DNA of 64,000 bases from Salaquimonas pukyongi (lineage in GTDB: Bacteria > Pseudomonadota > Alphaproteobacteria > Rhizobiales > Rhizobiaceae), in NCBI RefSeq assembly GCF_001953055.1, contig NZ_CP019044.1, positions 3,079,001 through 3,143,000 of the forward strand, given 5' to 3'. The notes beneath the pieces are model-generated. The model did not search any database. It saw only the letters and a list, made by a program, of their open reading frames with translations, and was not told where the DNA came from. How positions within the stretch are numbered: the stretch's first letter is position 1; each line of letters opens with the position of its first letter. Position numbers and translations under genes: made by a program. Positions 45,017-55,099 of the stretch are shown piece after piece.

Positions 45017-46040
45017 GCAACGCCAACCACCGGCAGTCTGGAACCAAGAAACCAAGCCTGATGTGCAGGCCGATGCGGCAAAGCAGGTTTCGGGTGGACG
45101 CAGGGGCGGACGGGTCCCCTCGCTTTACAGCGGCAAATCGCTTGTGCCGCGGGACAGGATTGCAGGTCAGGCGCTGCTGGCGGTCATCGCCATCATGGCG
45201 TTTCTTGCCTGCCTGACACTGGGCGCGGTGATCCTTGTGCGCGATACCGCACGCGGCTGGCAGACCGATATCGCCAAGGAGGTGACCGTCCAGATCCGGC
45301 CGTTTGAAAATGTCGATATGGAAGCCTCAATCAGGAAGGCAAGCCAGCTATTGCTGTCTTTCGAGGGAATTTCTAAAGTCACCGTTCTCAACGATGAAGC
45401 GACGGCAAAACTTCTTGAACCCTTTCTCGGGTCTGGTCTGCAGGTGGAAGAGCTGCCAATACCCACCCTGATTACCGTTGGGCTGGAACCTGATTCCAGA
45501 CCGGATATTGCGGCCATCAAGGAGCGGCTTTCGGCTGAAATCCCAGGTGCATCACTTGATGACCACCGAAACTGGGTCGATCGCCTCAACAACATGGCGG
45601 GAACGACGGTGGCTGCCGGCATCATGGTTTTCCTGCTGGTCATGGCTGCAACGGTGCTGACGGTCGTCTTTGCCACACGGGGCGCCATGTCGGCCAATCG
45701 CGAGGTTGTGGAGGTTCTTCACTTCGTGGGTGCTGACCGCGCCTTTATTGCCAGGGCATTTGAAACCCATTTTCTGCGTGTTGGCATGATGGGCGGCCTT
45801 GGCGGCGGATTGGCGGCGATTTTCGTCTTTATCGGCCTGGGTGTGTGGACCTCGATGAGCCGTGCTACGCCACAAGGCGATCAAGTCAGTGCTTTGTTCG
45901 GAACCTTCGCCGTCGGGCCCTGGGGAGTGCTTGGCATTGTCATGGTCGCTGTGGCCATTGCGGTTCTGACCGGATTGACGTCACGCTTCACGGTGATGCG
46001 CCATGTGGGGCAGTTGGAAAGCTACGGGCTGAAATCCTGA
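45003..46040 (+). CDS. ftsX: Cell-division protein FtsX
   Basis: A 345-residue membrane partner of FtsE. A hydrophilic N terminus leads to a first helix (AVIAIMAFLACLTLGAVILV), a periplasmic domain of about 130 residues (VTVQIRPFENVDMEASI...) and three further helices. The start at 45003 overlaps ftsE; 45009 or 44991 are possible. Only the FtsX of alphaproteobacteria has this long cytoplasmic N terminus rich in arginine and glycine. Confidence 0.9.
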   Translation: MSMTEQRQPPAVWNQETKPDVQADAAKQVSGGRRGGRVPSLYSGKSLVPRDRIAGQALLAVIAIMAFLACLTLGAVILVRDTARGWQTDIAKEVTVQIRPFENVDMEASIRKASQLLLSFEGISKVTVLNDEATAKLLEPFLGSGLQVEELPIPTLITVGLEPDSRPDIAAIKERLSAEIPGASLDDHRNWVDRLNNMAGTTVAAGIMVFLLVMAATVLTVVFATRGAMSANREVVEVLHFVGADRAFIARAFETHFLRVGMMGGLGGGLAAIFVFIGLGVWTSMSRATPQGDQVSALFGTFAVGPWGVLGIVMVAVAIAVLTGLTSRFTVMRHVGQLESYGLKS

Positions 46041-46128
46041 TTTTCGCCGCAGACGGGAATGGTGCGGGCTCTTTTCAAAATGAGCGAAAGGCGATAGGCC
46101 ACAGGCTGGTCTCATATGGAACCGAACC

Positions 46129-46911
46129 GTGCTCTATATTCGTTCTGCGCTTTTTACTGTCCTGTTCTATCTCAGCAATGCGGCCCAGATGATTTTCTGG
46201 GCGCCGGTATTTTTCATCATGCCGAGGATGGAAGCGTGGAAGGTGGTCAAGTGCTGGGCCTACAGCCACCTGTGGCTTCAAAACAGGATCTGCGGCACGT
46301 GCTATGACTTTAGGGGGCTTGAAAACATCCGGCCCAACGCCAATCAGCTGGTTGCTTCCAAACACCAGTCGGCCTGGGAAACCTACACCATGGTGTTGTT
46401 TTTCAAGGATGTGAGCTACATCCTGAAGCGCTCGCTCATCTTCATTCCGGTATTTGGCTGGTATGCCGCCAAAATGAGGGTGGTTCCGATCGACCGCAGC
46501 CGCGGCAAGGAAGCGCTTAAATCCATTACCGCCAATGCCCGCCGCTACATGGCGGAAACCGAGCGGCAGATCATCATTTATCCGGAAGGTACCCGCAAAC
46601 AGCCCGGCGCCGAGCCGGCATACAAATACGGCATTACCCATCTTTACCGCGATCTCAAGGTGCCTGTGCAGCCGGTGGCGCTGAATTCCGGCCTGTACTG
46701 GGGACGGCGCTCACTGGTGGTACATCCGGGCACCATTGTTATGGAGTTTCTGCCGATGATCGAGCCGGGCCTGCCCGGCGAAGCGTTTTCCGCCCGGCTG
46801 GAGCAGATGATCGAAACAGCTTCCAACCGTCTGATTGCAGAATCTGCAGCGTCCGATCACCCACCGCCGCTGGCGGTTGAACTGGTGCGATCCGGCCAGG
46901 TGGCGGCCTAG
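46129..46911 (+). CDS. plsC: 1-acyl-glycerol-3-phosphate acyltransferase
   Basis: A 260-residue membrane acyltransferase that makes phosphatidic acid. The N-terminal membrane helix is followed by the catalytic motif ASKHQSAWET (H-x4-E form), and YPEGTRK is motif III. The start is a GTG. It is on the same strand as ftsEX with an 88-base gap. In relatives a YdcF-type gene often lies between them and is absent here. Confidence 0.92.
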   Translation: MLYIRSALFTVLFYLSNAAQMIFWAPVFFIMPRMEAWKVVKCWAYSHLWLQNRICGTCYDFRGLENIRPNANQLVASKHQSAWETYTMVLFFKDVSYILKRSLIFIPVFGWYAAKMRVVPIDRSRGKEALKSITANARRYMAETERQIIIYPEGTRKQPGAEPAYKYGITHLYRDLKVPVQPVALNSGLYWGRRSLVVHPGTIVMEFLPMIEPGLPGEAFSARLEQMIETASNRLIAESAASDHPPPLAVELVRSGQVAA

Positions 46912-46927
46912 GTCATGTATCGATGGA

Positions 46928-47440
46928 CTATAGCTGACTGCACAGTTTCTCCAGCACGTGGTCGCGAATGCCAAGCCGGTTGAGGGACTTGACCGTATTG
47001 AGCACGTAGTCCCGGTTGGCACCGGATTTTCCGGTTGCGCCAGCAATTGTTCCGGCAAGTTCGTTCAGGGGCTGCGGTGGTGCATACTGTTCGTGCTTGC
47101 GATCGACCACATAGGTAAGCGCCCGGACCTTTCTGCCGTCCAACAGACGGATTTTCAGCCATTTCTCCAGATAGACATGGGTCACCAGTTCGCGTTCGCG
47201 CAGATAGGCGATGACCACATCGCGTTTTTCGCCGCTGACGCGGCGCGCGATGCCGTGGCAGGAGCCGCCATGATCAAGACCGAGAACCAGGCCCGGGCGT
47301 TCCTGCGTTCCGCGATGAACCCAGGAATGCACACACAGCGCACGGTGTTTGCCATGCAATGTCGCCATGTGTTCCTCGACGAACTCAAAGCCGGGACGCC
47401 AGAGCAGCGAACCGTAGCCAAAAACCCAAAAATCACCCAT
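46928..47440 (-). CDS. ChaC-like gamma-glutamylcyclotransferase
   Basis: A 170-residue protein with FGYGSLLWRPGF at the start, the gamma-glutamylcyclotransferase glycine-loop, and RERELVTHVYLEKWLKI containing the candidate catalytic glutamate. ChaC-type enzymes split glutathione into 5-oxoproline and Cys-Gly. The ATG at 47440 is chosen because a longer reading would overlap the divergent DUF2125 gene on the opposite strand. Confidence 0.88.
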   Translation of the reverse strand: MGDFWVFGYGSLLWRPGFEFVEEHMATLHGKHRALCVHSWVHRGTQERPGLVLGLDHGGSCHGIARRVSGEKRDVVIAYLRERELVTHVYLEKWLKIRLLDGRKVRALTYVVDRKHEQYAPPQPLNELAGTIAGATGKSGANRDYVLNTVKSLNRLGIRDHVLEKLCSQL

Positions 47441-47510
47441 AACCCTGCCATGCGGCGCTGGAATCACTGTTGCCGGCAGCCGATTTGCACCGAATCCGGA
47501 AACCCAATGG

Positions 47511-48584
47511 ATGAGCCATGCGATGAAGGAAAACAAGGCCGAAACCAAAATGGTAAGAACCGGCATCCTTGCGGGCAAGGTCTGGTTGCTGGCCGCCGTC
47601 ATTGTCATTCTTGCGGCGGGGCTTTGTGGCGCCTGGTTTTACGGCGCCAACCGGCTTGAACAGGAAATCGCTTCGCTCAAACAGCGGCTTTCCAATGAGG
47701 GCGTTGCCGCCGGCTGTGAAGGGCAGGAAATTCGCGGATTTCCTTTCCGTCTTGGCGTATTCTGTAAGGCGTTTTTTTATGCCGACCCGGTCAATGGCGT
47801 AACCGTTTCGGGAAATGCAATTCGCTCGGCGGCCCAATTCTACCGGCCCGGCCATGTCGTTGGCGAAACCGATGGCCCGCTAAAGGTCTCGGTGCCGGGA
47901 CTGGTGCCGCTTCTGATCGATTGGGAGAAGCTGCGGTCGAGCATGCGCGTTTCCATGTCCGGTCTGCGGCGCAGTTCGCTGGTCACTGAAGGTGTCCGTG
48001 TGTCTGCGGATGATCTGGGACTAGCTGATCTGCTGGGAACGATAGACGCCGTGCAGTTGCACGTTCTTGCCGGTGACGAGAGCGGAAGCGGCACACCCAA
48101 GGACCTTGTTGCCAGCGCGGATATTGATGGCTGGCGGATTGATGATGGCGGTTTGGGTCAGATTAAGCCATTGGATTTGGCTCTTTTGCTGGACGTACGC
48201 GATGGCCTTGCCATGGCCATGAGTGGCGAGGATCCGCTTTTGATCTTGCGGTCGCGCGGTGGCGAGATCAGGCTGGCAGAGCTTGAAATATCAACCGGTG
48301 ACGGGGGCAGGCTGAAAGCGCGCGGGCCTTTGCAACTTGGCCGGAACGGAAAACTGTCCGGCGAGGTTGAGCTCGATCTCGACGATCCGCAAAAACTCGT
48401 CGAATATGCGGCAAGCATCTTTCCGCCGGCGCGTGACGTGCTCGGCGATGTGGTATCCTATCTTGATGCCTTTGCTTCCAACACGGCAGGACGCACAAAG
48501 ATACGCGGGTTGAAACTGACCTTGCGCGACAACAAGGTCCTGCTCGGCTTTATCGAACTTGCCGAACTTCCGCGTTTGTACTGA
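47511..48584 (+). CDS. DUF2125 domain protein
   Basis: A 357-residue protein with an N-terminal membrane anchor (VWLLAAVIVILAAGLCGAWFY, about 22-42) and a large, beta-rich periplasmic body of DUF2125, with FPFRLGVFCKAF and repeated LPRLY-type amphipathic strands. Members look like AsmA-related lipid- or envelope-associated proteins, but function is unproven. It is convergent with the dehydrogenase gene, six bases apart. Confidence 0.82.
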   Translation: MSHAMKENKAETKMVRTGILAGKVWLLAAVIVILAAGLCGAWFYGANRLEQEIASLKQRLSNEGVAAGCEGQEIRGFPFRLGVFCKAFFYADPVNGVTVSGNAIRSAAQFYRPGHVVGETDGPLKVSVPGLVPLLIDWEKLRSSMRVSMSGLRRSSLVTEGVRVSADDLGLADLLGTIDAVQLHVLAGDESGSGTPKDLVASADIDGWRIDDGGLGQIKPLDLALLLDVRDGLAMAMSGEDPLLILRSRGGEIRLAELEISTGDGGRLKARGPLQLGRNGKLSGEVELDLDDPQKLVEYAASIFPPARDVLGDVVSYLDAFASNTAGRTKIRGLKLTLRDNKVLLGFIELAELPRLY

Positions 48585-48589
48585 TAATC

Positions 48590-49543
48590 TCAGTTGTCCT
48601 GGGAGTAAGGCCGGAACAGTGTGTCCTTCAGCGCATCGTCCGGTTCATCGGGCTGCTGGGAGATATGCTCCTTTTCGATCACCTTCCGGCGGGTGGAGCG
48701 GCTGACGGAAAACAGCTTTTCCAGTGTGTCTCCGTCTCCTTCCTCGATTGCCCTGGCGCAAGCCTCCATGTCGGTGATGAAACTGCGCAACGCTTCCAAA
48801 ACGGGCTCCCGGTTCATCAGGAAAATGTCGCGCCACATGACCGGATTGGAAGAAGCAATGCGGGTAAAATCCTTGAAGGCACCGGCGGAAAACTGGATGA
48901 CCGGCGAGTGATCCTTGTCCTCTTGGGCGAGGGCTGTGTGAAAGATCGAAAAAGCGGCAAGATGGGGAACGTGACTGGTAATCGCCAGGGCCATATCGTG
49001 GCGGGCAGGGCTCATGACCTCGACCCTGGATCCCATCGCTTCCCAGAAACGCCGGGTGCTGTCTATGGCGGTTTCCTCGCTTCCTTCCGGCGGCGTCAAA
49101 ATGCACCAGCGGTTTACGAAGAGACGGGGCAGTCCGGCATCCGGGCCTGAAAATTCGGTGCCGGCCAGAGGATGGGCCGGGACGAAGTGAACGCCAGGAG
49201 GAATGATCGGCAGGCATTCGGCGACCACGCCCTGCTTGACCGAGCCCACATCGGACAAGATCGCGCCCGGTTTCAACACCGGCGCCATCTCGCCGACGAC
49301 CTGGCTGAAGGAGCGTACCGGAACACAGCCGATGATCATGTCGGCGCCGCTGGCAGCCTCGGCGGCGGTTTTGACGATGCGGGCTTCCCCCAGGCCCAGT
49401 TCGAGCAGACGCTTGCGCACCTTTGGCGAAGCATCGGTGACAACGGTTTCGCGCGCCAGCTTGCGTTCATAGACGGCGCGGGTGATCGACGAGCCGATCA
49501 ATCCCTGACCGATGATTGCAAGCCTGCCGATAACCGGGCGCAT
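48590..49543 (-). CDS. Prephenate/arogenate dehydrogenase
   Basis: A 317-residue dehydrogenase of tyrosine synthesis. The Rossmann loop is IIGQGLIGSSI, GAILSDVGSVK and HPLAGTEFSGPDAG mark the TyrA/TyrC family, and the helical dimerisation domain follows. The cyclohexadienyl-type enzymes of this group act on arogenate or prephenate with NAD. It lies three bases after hisC, a linked pair found in related genomes. Confidence 0.9.
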   Translation of the reverse strand: MRPVIGRLAIIGQGLIGSSITRAVYERKLARETVVTDASPKVRKRLLELGLGEARIVKTAAEAASGADMIIGCVPVRSFSQVVGEMAPVLKPGAILSDVGSVKQGVVAECLPIIPPGVHFVPAHPLAGTEFSGPDAGLPRLFVNRWCILTPPEGSEETAIDSTRRFWEAMGSRVEVMSPARHDMALAITSHVPHLAAFSIFHTALAQEDKDHSPVIQFSAGAFKDFTRIASSNPVMWRDIFLMNREPVLEALRSFITDMEACARAIEEGDGDTLEKLFSVSRSTRRKVIEKEHISQQPDEPDDALKDTLFRPYSQDN

Positions 49544-49546
49544 GGT

Positions 49547-50656
49547 TCAGTTCCCCGATCCGGAAAGAAATTCCTTCAGCGCCCCGACAACGGCGCGGTT
49601 GGAATCTTCCAGACCGACGGTCATGCGCAGGGCGTTGGGGAAACCGTAGCCGCCGACGGCGCGCAGCACGAGTCCCCGCCGGGTAAGAAAGGCATCCGCT
49701 TTACTGGCACTCTTTCCTGGCTCATCATCGGGGAAATGGACGAGGATGAAGTTACCCACAGAGGGGGTAACGCGCAGGCCCAGCTGTTCCAGTTCGCCAG
49801 TAAGCCATGCCAGCCACTTGTCGTTGTGGGCGATGGAGCGGTCGACATGGGCACGGTCGCGCATGGCTGCCGCCCCTGCAGCAATTGCCATTGCATTGAC
49901 GTTGAACGGGCCGCGCACCCTTTCAAGGGTTTCGATGATCTGCCGTGAGGCAAATGCCCAGCCGACCCGCAGGGCCGCCAAACCATGTATCTTGGAGAAG
50001 GTGCGGGTCACAATCACATTGTCTGCGGAAGCTGCCAGTTCCATACCCGATTCGTAATCGTTTCTGCGGACATATTCCGCATAGGCGGCGTCCAGCACCA
50101 GCAGAACATTTCCCGGAAGTCCGGCATGAAGCCGGCGCACTTCATCGATCGGCAGATAGGTGCCGGTCGGGTTGTTGGGATTTGCCAGAAACACCAGCCG
50201 GGTTTTATCCGTCACGGCAGCTAGAATTGCATCGACATCGGCGCGCTCGCGGCTTTCCTTTACCGAAACGGGGACGGCGCTGTTTGACAGGGCAACGATG
50301 CGGTACATCAGGAAACCGTGCTCGGTGAAGATAACCTCGTTGCCGGGCTGCAGATAGGTGCTGCCAATCAATGACAGCAGTTCATCCGAACCATTGCCGC
50401 AGACAAGGTTCTCCGTATTGAGGCCGTGCATATCGGCGATCGCCTGCTTCAATTCGGATGCGGAACCATCAGGATAGAGTTCCATTTTTGACGCAATGCC
50501 TGCAATTGCCTGCTGTGCGGCAGGGCTGGCTCCCAACGGTGTTTCGTTTGAAGAAAGCTTGTGCAGCTTTACCCCGGCGGGCGCCGCGGATTTGCCGGGT
50601 ACGTAGATGTCGATGTCCATCACGCCCGGCTTTGGCTGCAATTGACCAGAATGCAT
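49547..50656 (-). CDS. hisC: Histidinol-phosphate aminotransferase
   Basis: A 369-residue PLP enzyme of fold type I. The [10 protein letters not shown] start region, the [11 protein letters not shown] motif, DAAYAEYV and the Schiff-base lysine K222 in [18 protein letters not shown] are all seen. Members of this branch also transaminate aromatic precursors, which fits the following dehydrogenase gene. The ATG at 50656 is chosen over an earlier in-frame start (50749) that lacks family similarity. Confidence 0.94.
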   Translation of the reverse strand: MHSGQLQPKPGVMDIDIYVPGKSAAPAGVKLHKLSSNETPLGASPAAQQAIAGIASKMELYPDGSASELKQAIADMHGLNTENLVCGNGSDELLSLIGSTYLQPGNEVIFTEHGFLMYRIVALSNSAVPVSVKESRERADVDAILAAVTDKTRLVFLANPNNPTGTYLPIDEVRRLHAGLPGNVLLVLDAAYAEYVRRNDYESGMELAASADNVIVTRTFSKIHGLAALRVGWAFASRQIIETLERVRGPFNVNAMAIAAGAAAMRDRAHVDRSIAHNDKWLAWLTGELEQLGLRVTPSVGNFILVHFPDDEPGKSASKADAFLTRRGLVLRAVGGYGFPNALRMTVGLEDSNRAVVGALKEFLSGSGN

Positions 50657-50757
50657 GGCTTGTTTCCACTGGTTGCTGTGTTCCGGCGCAGCCGGAAATC
50701 TGTTTGCACAGGCGCGAAAGGCTTTAGGACAACACGCTGGCAAAATCAAAGGATGAA

Positions 50758-51555
50758 TCAGCGCAAGCGGTGCCCACTGCCTGCGATTGCCCGTTTTTCA
50801 GTGCGCGCACTCGGCCTTGCGCGTTGCCCGATGCGGGCGCCCTGGGGCGCAAGAACGGGAACGGGGACTTTTCTGGCCTTGCGGGCTTTTGCCGGTATTC
50901 CCTGGTAAAGCCGCTTGCTGGCGGTCACCACATGAGCGCCGCAGAAAACCGGCCAGATTTTCCGGCCGATGCGCTCGATGAACGGATACAGGCGCAGCAT
51001 CCAGGCAATGCGGATTGGCGGAAAATCAAGGCAGCCGTCCCATTTCGACGGGGTAAGTCTGGCCTTGCGAAGCAGGGTCGCCAACTGTCCGCGCGAGAAA
51101 GGGCGCCCGTTGCCAAAGGGCGTATGCTCAAAGCGGGTCCACAAGCCCCGCCGGTTTGTGGCTATCAGGATCAGCTTTCCCTCCGGGACCAGAACCCGCC
51201 AGACTTCATCAAGGACAAGGCTGGGGTCAAAGGTGTTCTCAAGAACATGCAACAACACGGCGCATTGCACCGATGACGTTGCAAGCGGCAACTCGTCATC
51301 ATCCACCAGCGCGGTCCGGCCTGCAGTGCCAAGCGGCCACTGCACGGCACCCTGGCGGGCGGGCATCAATATAACGGCCTTGTCCGTGGTCTTAAGCAGT
51401 TTGTTGAAAACCGGCACCGGATAGCCCAGCCCCACGACATCAATGTCTGCGGGCAGGCCGCCATTGCGCTGCAGGGCGGAGACCATCGAGGCTACCGCCC
51501 GGTGCCCCAGCGGCGTGGCATAAAATTCTCTCAGATCGACGACGTCAACGGACAT
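50758..51555 (-). CDS. Class I SAM-dependent methyltransferase
   Basis: A 265-residue methyltransferase-like protein of the type-11 group: [11 protein letters not shown] as a degraded motif [42 protein letters not shown] as motif II-III. The glycine-rich loop is less canonical than in most members. The C terminus is basic ([17 protein letters not shown]). Substrate unknown. It lies about 100 bases upstream of hisC on the same strand. Confidence 0.78.
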   Translation of the reverse strand: MSVDVVDLREFYATPLGHRAVASMVSALQRNGGLPADIDVVGLGYPVPVFNKLLKTTDKAVILMPARQGAVQWPLGTAGRTALVDDDELPLATSSVQCAVLLHVLENTFDPSLVLDEVWRVLVPEGKLILIATNRRGLWTRFEHTPFGNGRPFSRGQLATLLRKARLTPSKWDGCLDFPPIRIAWMLRLYPFIERIGRKIWPVFCGAHVVTASKRLYQGIPAKARKARKVPVPVLAPQGARIGQRARPSARTEKRAIAGSGHRLR

Positions 51556-51615
51556 GGTTCAGTTACCGGACCTGCTTTGTACAAAGGATGGCGGCTTTGT
51601 GCCGGACATGACGTT

Positions 51616-52260
51616 TCAGCCGATCATTCCATAAACGATCAGCGCCTGGCCGGCAAAATAGAGAAACCACACAAGATAGGGCATGGAACGCCGTATCAAG
51701 GTGTTGGTGAGCGGGGTGAACTTTTCCTGTGCCAGGATGATGTCCGACACCATGAACAAGGCAATTCCTGCCAGAACGATCTGGCCGGGATCGGCTGCCT
51801 TTGCGGTAAACGCCATGGCGGCAATCGCAAAGGCATAGATCACGACAGGGACTTTCAGGCCATCAAGATGCGGCCACAGGCGAAACAGCACAGAAGCGAT
51901 CAGCGCCAGCAGGATCAGGGCCAGCAGAGCCATGTCGCCCGTCAGGAGATGATCGGGTGAAATCAGGGAAACAAAATGGGCGGCATACAGCAGATGCCCG
52001 AGGAGGAATGCTCCAAGCCCCAATAGAAAATTGGGTTCCCCCTCGAGGGAAAGAAACCAGTCCCCGGCGGCACAGGCGGCAAGCGCCAGAACCACCTGCA
52101 CCGGCAGGCCGGCCAAAAAAGCGGCGAGCGTGAGCAATGCAACGGGCACCGTCTTTGCTGCGCTGCGGAAGGCGTTTTCAGGACGATGGATGATGAAAAC
52201 GCCGTAGATCAGCGCAATGGCGCTGGCAGCGATAATGATCAGGATCGCGAGGTCAGGCAT
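51616..52260 (-). CDS. Lysoplasmalogenase (YhhN/TMEM86 family)
   Basis: A 214-residue membrane protein with about seven to eight helices and the short loop motif GDWFLSLEGEPNFLLGLGAFLLGHLLYA, in which the acidic and histidine residues characterise the YhhN/TMEM86 family of lysoplasmalogenases. It is on the minus strand upstream of the methyltransferase gene, 60 bases apart. Confidence 0.85.
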   Translation of the reverse strand: MPDLAILIIIAASAIALIYGVFIIHRPENAFRSAAKTVPVALLTLAAFLAGLPVQVVLALAACAAGDWFLSLEGEPNFLLGLGAFLLGHLLYAAHFVSLISPDHLLTGDMALLALILLALIASVLFRLWPHLDGLKVPVVIYAFAIAAMAFTAKAADPGQIVLAGIALFMVSDIILAQEKFTPLTNTLIRRSMPYLVWFLYFAGQALIVYGMIG

Positions 52261-52412
52261 ATTCCCCCTGGAGCGCGTTTTGGGACGGCAGTTACAGCCC
52301 CCAATGCCACCGGCTGTTGCAGGATCGGTCAGCCATACCCCAGTGGAAGGGGAATGCCAACGGGGTGGTTTCCTGCAGGCGTGAAGTCACTTTCGCCCGA
52401 AGCACAAAAAGA

Positions 52413-52440
52413 GCCCGCAGGCTTTGCGTAGCCCGCGGGC
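52413..52440 (-). terminator. Rho-independent terminator of the thiolase gene
   Basis: GCCCGCAGGC and GCCCGCGGGC form a 10-bp stem with one mismatch and an 8-base loop. On the minus strand the hairpin is followed by TCTTTTT, fitting termination just after the acetyl-CoA acetyltransferase gene. Confidence 0.75.
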
Positions 52441-52468
52441 GCAATTTCAACCAACGGAAGTTGGACGG

Positions 52469-53653
52469 TCAGCCGCGCTCTACGCAGAGTGCGACACCCA
52501 TGCCACCGCCGATGCACAGCGTGGCAAGTCCCTTCTTCGCGTCACGCCGCTTCATTTCGAAAAGCAGGGTGTTGAAGACGCGGGCGCCCGATGCGCCGAC
52601 CGGATGGCCAATGGCGATGGCGCCGCCATTGACGTTGACGATGTCGGGGTTCCAGCCCATGTCCTTGTTCACTGCGCAGGCCTGGGCCGCGAAGGCTTCG
52701 TTTGCCTCGACGAGGTCGAGGTCCTCCACCTTCCAGCCGGCTCTCTCCAGTGCCTTGCGCGAAGCGGGGATCGGGCCGGTTCCCATGATTTGCGGGTCGA
52801 CGCCTGCAGTGGCCCATGAAACGACACGTGCCAGCGGAGTGATGCCACGTTTTTCGGCTTCCGCCTCGGTCATCAGCACCACGGCCGCAGCCCCGTCATT
52901 GATCCCCGATGCGTTGGCTGCGGTTACCGTTCCTTCCTTGTCGAAGGCAGGGCGCAGCTTGCCGACGCTGTCCATGGTGACGCCGTGCTTGATGTATTCA
53001 TCATCTTCCACCACGGTTTCGCCCTTGCGGGTTTTCACCGTGAAGGGAACGATTTCGTCCTTGAACTTGCCCGCCTTCTGGGCGGCTTCAGCCTTGTTCT
53101 GTGAGGCAACCGCGAATGTGTCCTGTTCCTCGCGGGTCAGTTGCCACTGGCGGGCCACGTTTTCCGCCGTATTGCCCATGTGATAGCCGTAGAAGGCATC
53201 GGTCAGGCCATCCCTGATCATGGTATCGACCATTTTCAGATCACCCATCTTCACACCGCCGCGCAAATGGGCGCAATGGGGTGCCATGGACATGGACTCC
53301 TGGCCGCCCGCGACAATAACATCAGCATCGCCCGTTGCGATCTGCTGCATGCCAATGGCAACGGCACGCAGGCCCGATCCGCAAAGCTGGTTAAGGCCCC
53401 AGGCTGTGGTTTCATCGGGACATCCGGCATTGCGCGCAGCCTGACGGGCTGGATTCTGCCCCTGTCCTGCAGAAAGAATCTGGCCGAGGATGACCTCATC
53501 GACTTCCTTTGCATCGACGCCGGCGCGCTCCAGCGCACCTTTAATGGCCACCGATCCCAGATCGTGTGCCGGAACATTGGCAAACGATCCGTTGAACGCG
53601 CCCACGGGTGTGCGTGCGGCGCTTGCGATGACGATTGCTTCTTTACTGCTCAT
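52469..53653 (-). CDS. phaA: Acetyl-CoA C-acetyltransferase
   Basis: A 394-residue thiolase with C91 in [11 protein letters not shown] (acyl-enzyme), H350 in [10 protein letters not shown] and C380 in CIGGGMGVA (base). Sequence and length are those of biosynthetic or degradative acetyl-CoA acetyltransferases (PhaA/AtoB). No phaB is adjacent within the window, so the route to PHB or to acetoacetate cannot be decided. It ends at a clear terminator. Confidence 0.9.
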   Translation of the reverse strand: MSSKEAIVIASAARTPVGAFNGSFANVPAHDLGSVAIKGALERAGVDAKEVDEVILGQILSAGQGQNPARQAARNAGCPDETTAWGLNQLCGSGLRAVAIGMQQIATGDADVIVAGGQESMSMAPHCAHLRGGVKMGDLKMVDTMIRDGLTDAFYGYHMGNTAENVARQWQLTREEQDTFAVASQNKAEAAQKAGKFKDEIVPFTVKTRKGETVVEDDEYIKHGVTMDSVGKLRPAFDKEGTVTAANASGINDGAAAVVLMTEAEAEKRGITPLARVVSWATAGVDPQIMGTGPIPASRKALERAGWKVEDLDLVEANEAFAAQACAVNKDMGWNPDIVNVNGGAIAIGHPVGASGARVFNTLLFEMKRRDAKKGLATLCIGGGMGVALCVERG

Positions 53654-53816
53654 TGTAATTGACCCTCGGTTCAGCCATATGTGTGGTAACCTGCCGGGCA
53701 AGACCGGATTTGAGCCGGATCCCGCCGTTGAAATGTCTTGTGTGACATGAATTCCGATCCATGCCAATTAAACTTTCTGTCCGGTTATTCCTGCAGTCTT
53801 GCCATGCATTGAGATC

Positions 53817-55055
53817 ATGACCAGCGGCTATCTTACCCATCCCCTGCCCCGAAAAAAAACCGTTCCGGTGATGATCGGACAAGTAACCTGCGGCGGCAGT
53901 TCTCCGATTGTGGTGCAATCGATGACCAATACCGATACGGCGGATATCAGTGCGACGGTCGAGCAGGTCGCCGCGCTTGCGGCTGCCGGTTCCGAACTGG
54001 TTCGCATCACGGTGGACCGTGACGAGGCCGCCGCTGCCGTGCCGCATATCCGCGAGAAGCTGCTGGCGCGCAATGTCGATGTACCGCTGATCGGCGATTT
54101 TCACTATATCGGCCACACCTTGCTGGCAGATCACCCGGCCTGTGCGCAAGCGCTCGACAAGTACCGGATCAATCCCGGCAATGTGGGCTTCGGGGAAAAG
54201 AAGGACCGCCAGTTCGCCGCGATCATCGAGACGGCAATCCGCAACAACAAGCCGGTGCGCATTGGCGTCAACTGGGGTTCGCTTGACCAGTCCCTGCTGA
54301 CCCGGCTGATGGATGACAACAAGAAGAGCGGATCGCCCCTGTCGGCCCGTGAGGTGATGCGCGAAGCGGTCATCCAGTCGGCGCTGCTTTCGGCCGAGCT
54401 TGCCGAGGAGATCGGGCTGGACCGTTCGGCGATCATTCTGTCTGCAAAGGTCAGCCAGGTGCAGGATCTGATTGCAGTCTATACCGGCCTGGCGGAGCGC
54501 TCCGACCATGCCTTGCATCTTGGGCTGACCGAGGCCGGCATGGGCTCGAAAGGCATAGTTGCTTCTTCGGCCGCCCTGGGCATTCTGTTGCAGCAGGGCA
54601 TTGGCGACACGATCCGCATTTCACTGACGCCCGAGCCGGGGGGGGACCGCACCCGCGAGGTACAGGTTGCCCAGGAACTGCTGCAAACCATGGGGTTTCG
54701 CACCTTCGTTCCGGTGGTTGCCGCCTGTCCTGGCTGCGGGCGCACCACGTCGACGGTGTTTCAGGAGCTTGCCCAGAAGATCGAAGGCGATCTGAGACGC
54801 AACATGCCTGTTTGGCGGGAAAAATATCCGGGTGTGGAAGCGCTGAACGTTGCCGTGATGGGCTGCATCGTCAATGGTCCCGGAGAATCAAAACATGCCG
54901 ATATCGGCATCTCGCTTCCCGGCACGGGAGAGCAGCCCGCTGCACCGGTGTTCATCGACGGCAAAAAGGCCGCCACGCTGCGCGGACCGGATATCGCGTC
55001 GGAATTCGAGACGATGGTGCATGCCTATATCGAGAAACGATTTGGGCAGGGTTAA
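53817..55055 (+). CDS. ispG: 4-hydroxy-3-methylbut-2-enyl diphosphate synthase (IspG)
   Basis: A 412-residue iron-sulfur enzyme of the MEP pathway to isoprenoids. The N-terminal TIM-barrel part has [21 protein letters not shown] and [11 protein letters not shown]; the C-terminal cysteine ligands lie in CPGCGRTT and GCIVNGPGE. The ATG at 53817 has GAGA just upstream; a TTG at 53799 is possible. It provides precursors used by the polyprenyl synthase further right. Confidence 0.94.
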   Translation: MTSGYLTHPLPRKKTVPVMIGQVTCGGSSPIVVQSMTNTDTADISATVEQVAALAAAGSELVRITVDRDEAAAAVPHIREKLLARNVDVPLIGDFHYIGHTLLADHPACAQALDKYRINPGNVGFGEKKDRQFAAIIETAIRNNKPVRIGVNWGSLDQSLLTRLMDDNKKSGSPLSAREVMREAVIQSALLSAELAEEIGLDRSAIILSAKVSQVQDLIAVYTGLAERSDHALHLGLTEAGMGSKGIVASSAALGILLQQGIGDTIRISLTPEPGGDRTREVQVAQELLQTMGFRTFVPVVAACPGCGRTTSTVFQELAQKIEGDLRRNMPVWREKYPGVEALNVAVMGCIVNGPGESKHADIGISLPGTGEQPAAPVFIDGKKAATLRGPDIASEFETMVHAYIEKRFGQG

Positions 55056-55099
55056 ACCGCTACCGTAACGAAGTGTAATCTCTTAGTGGGCTTGCGCGG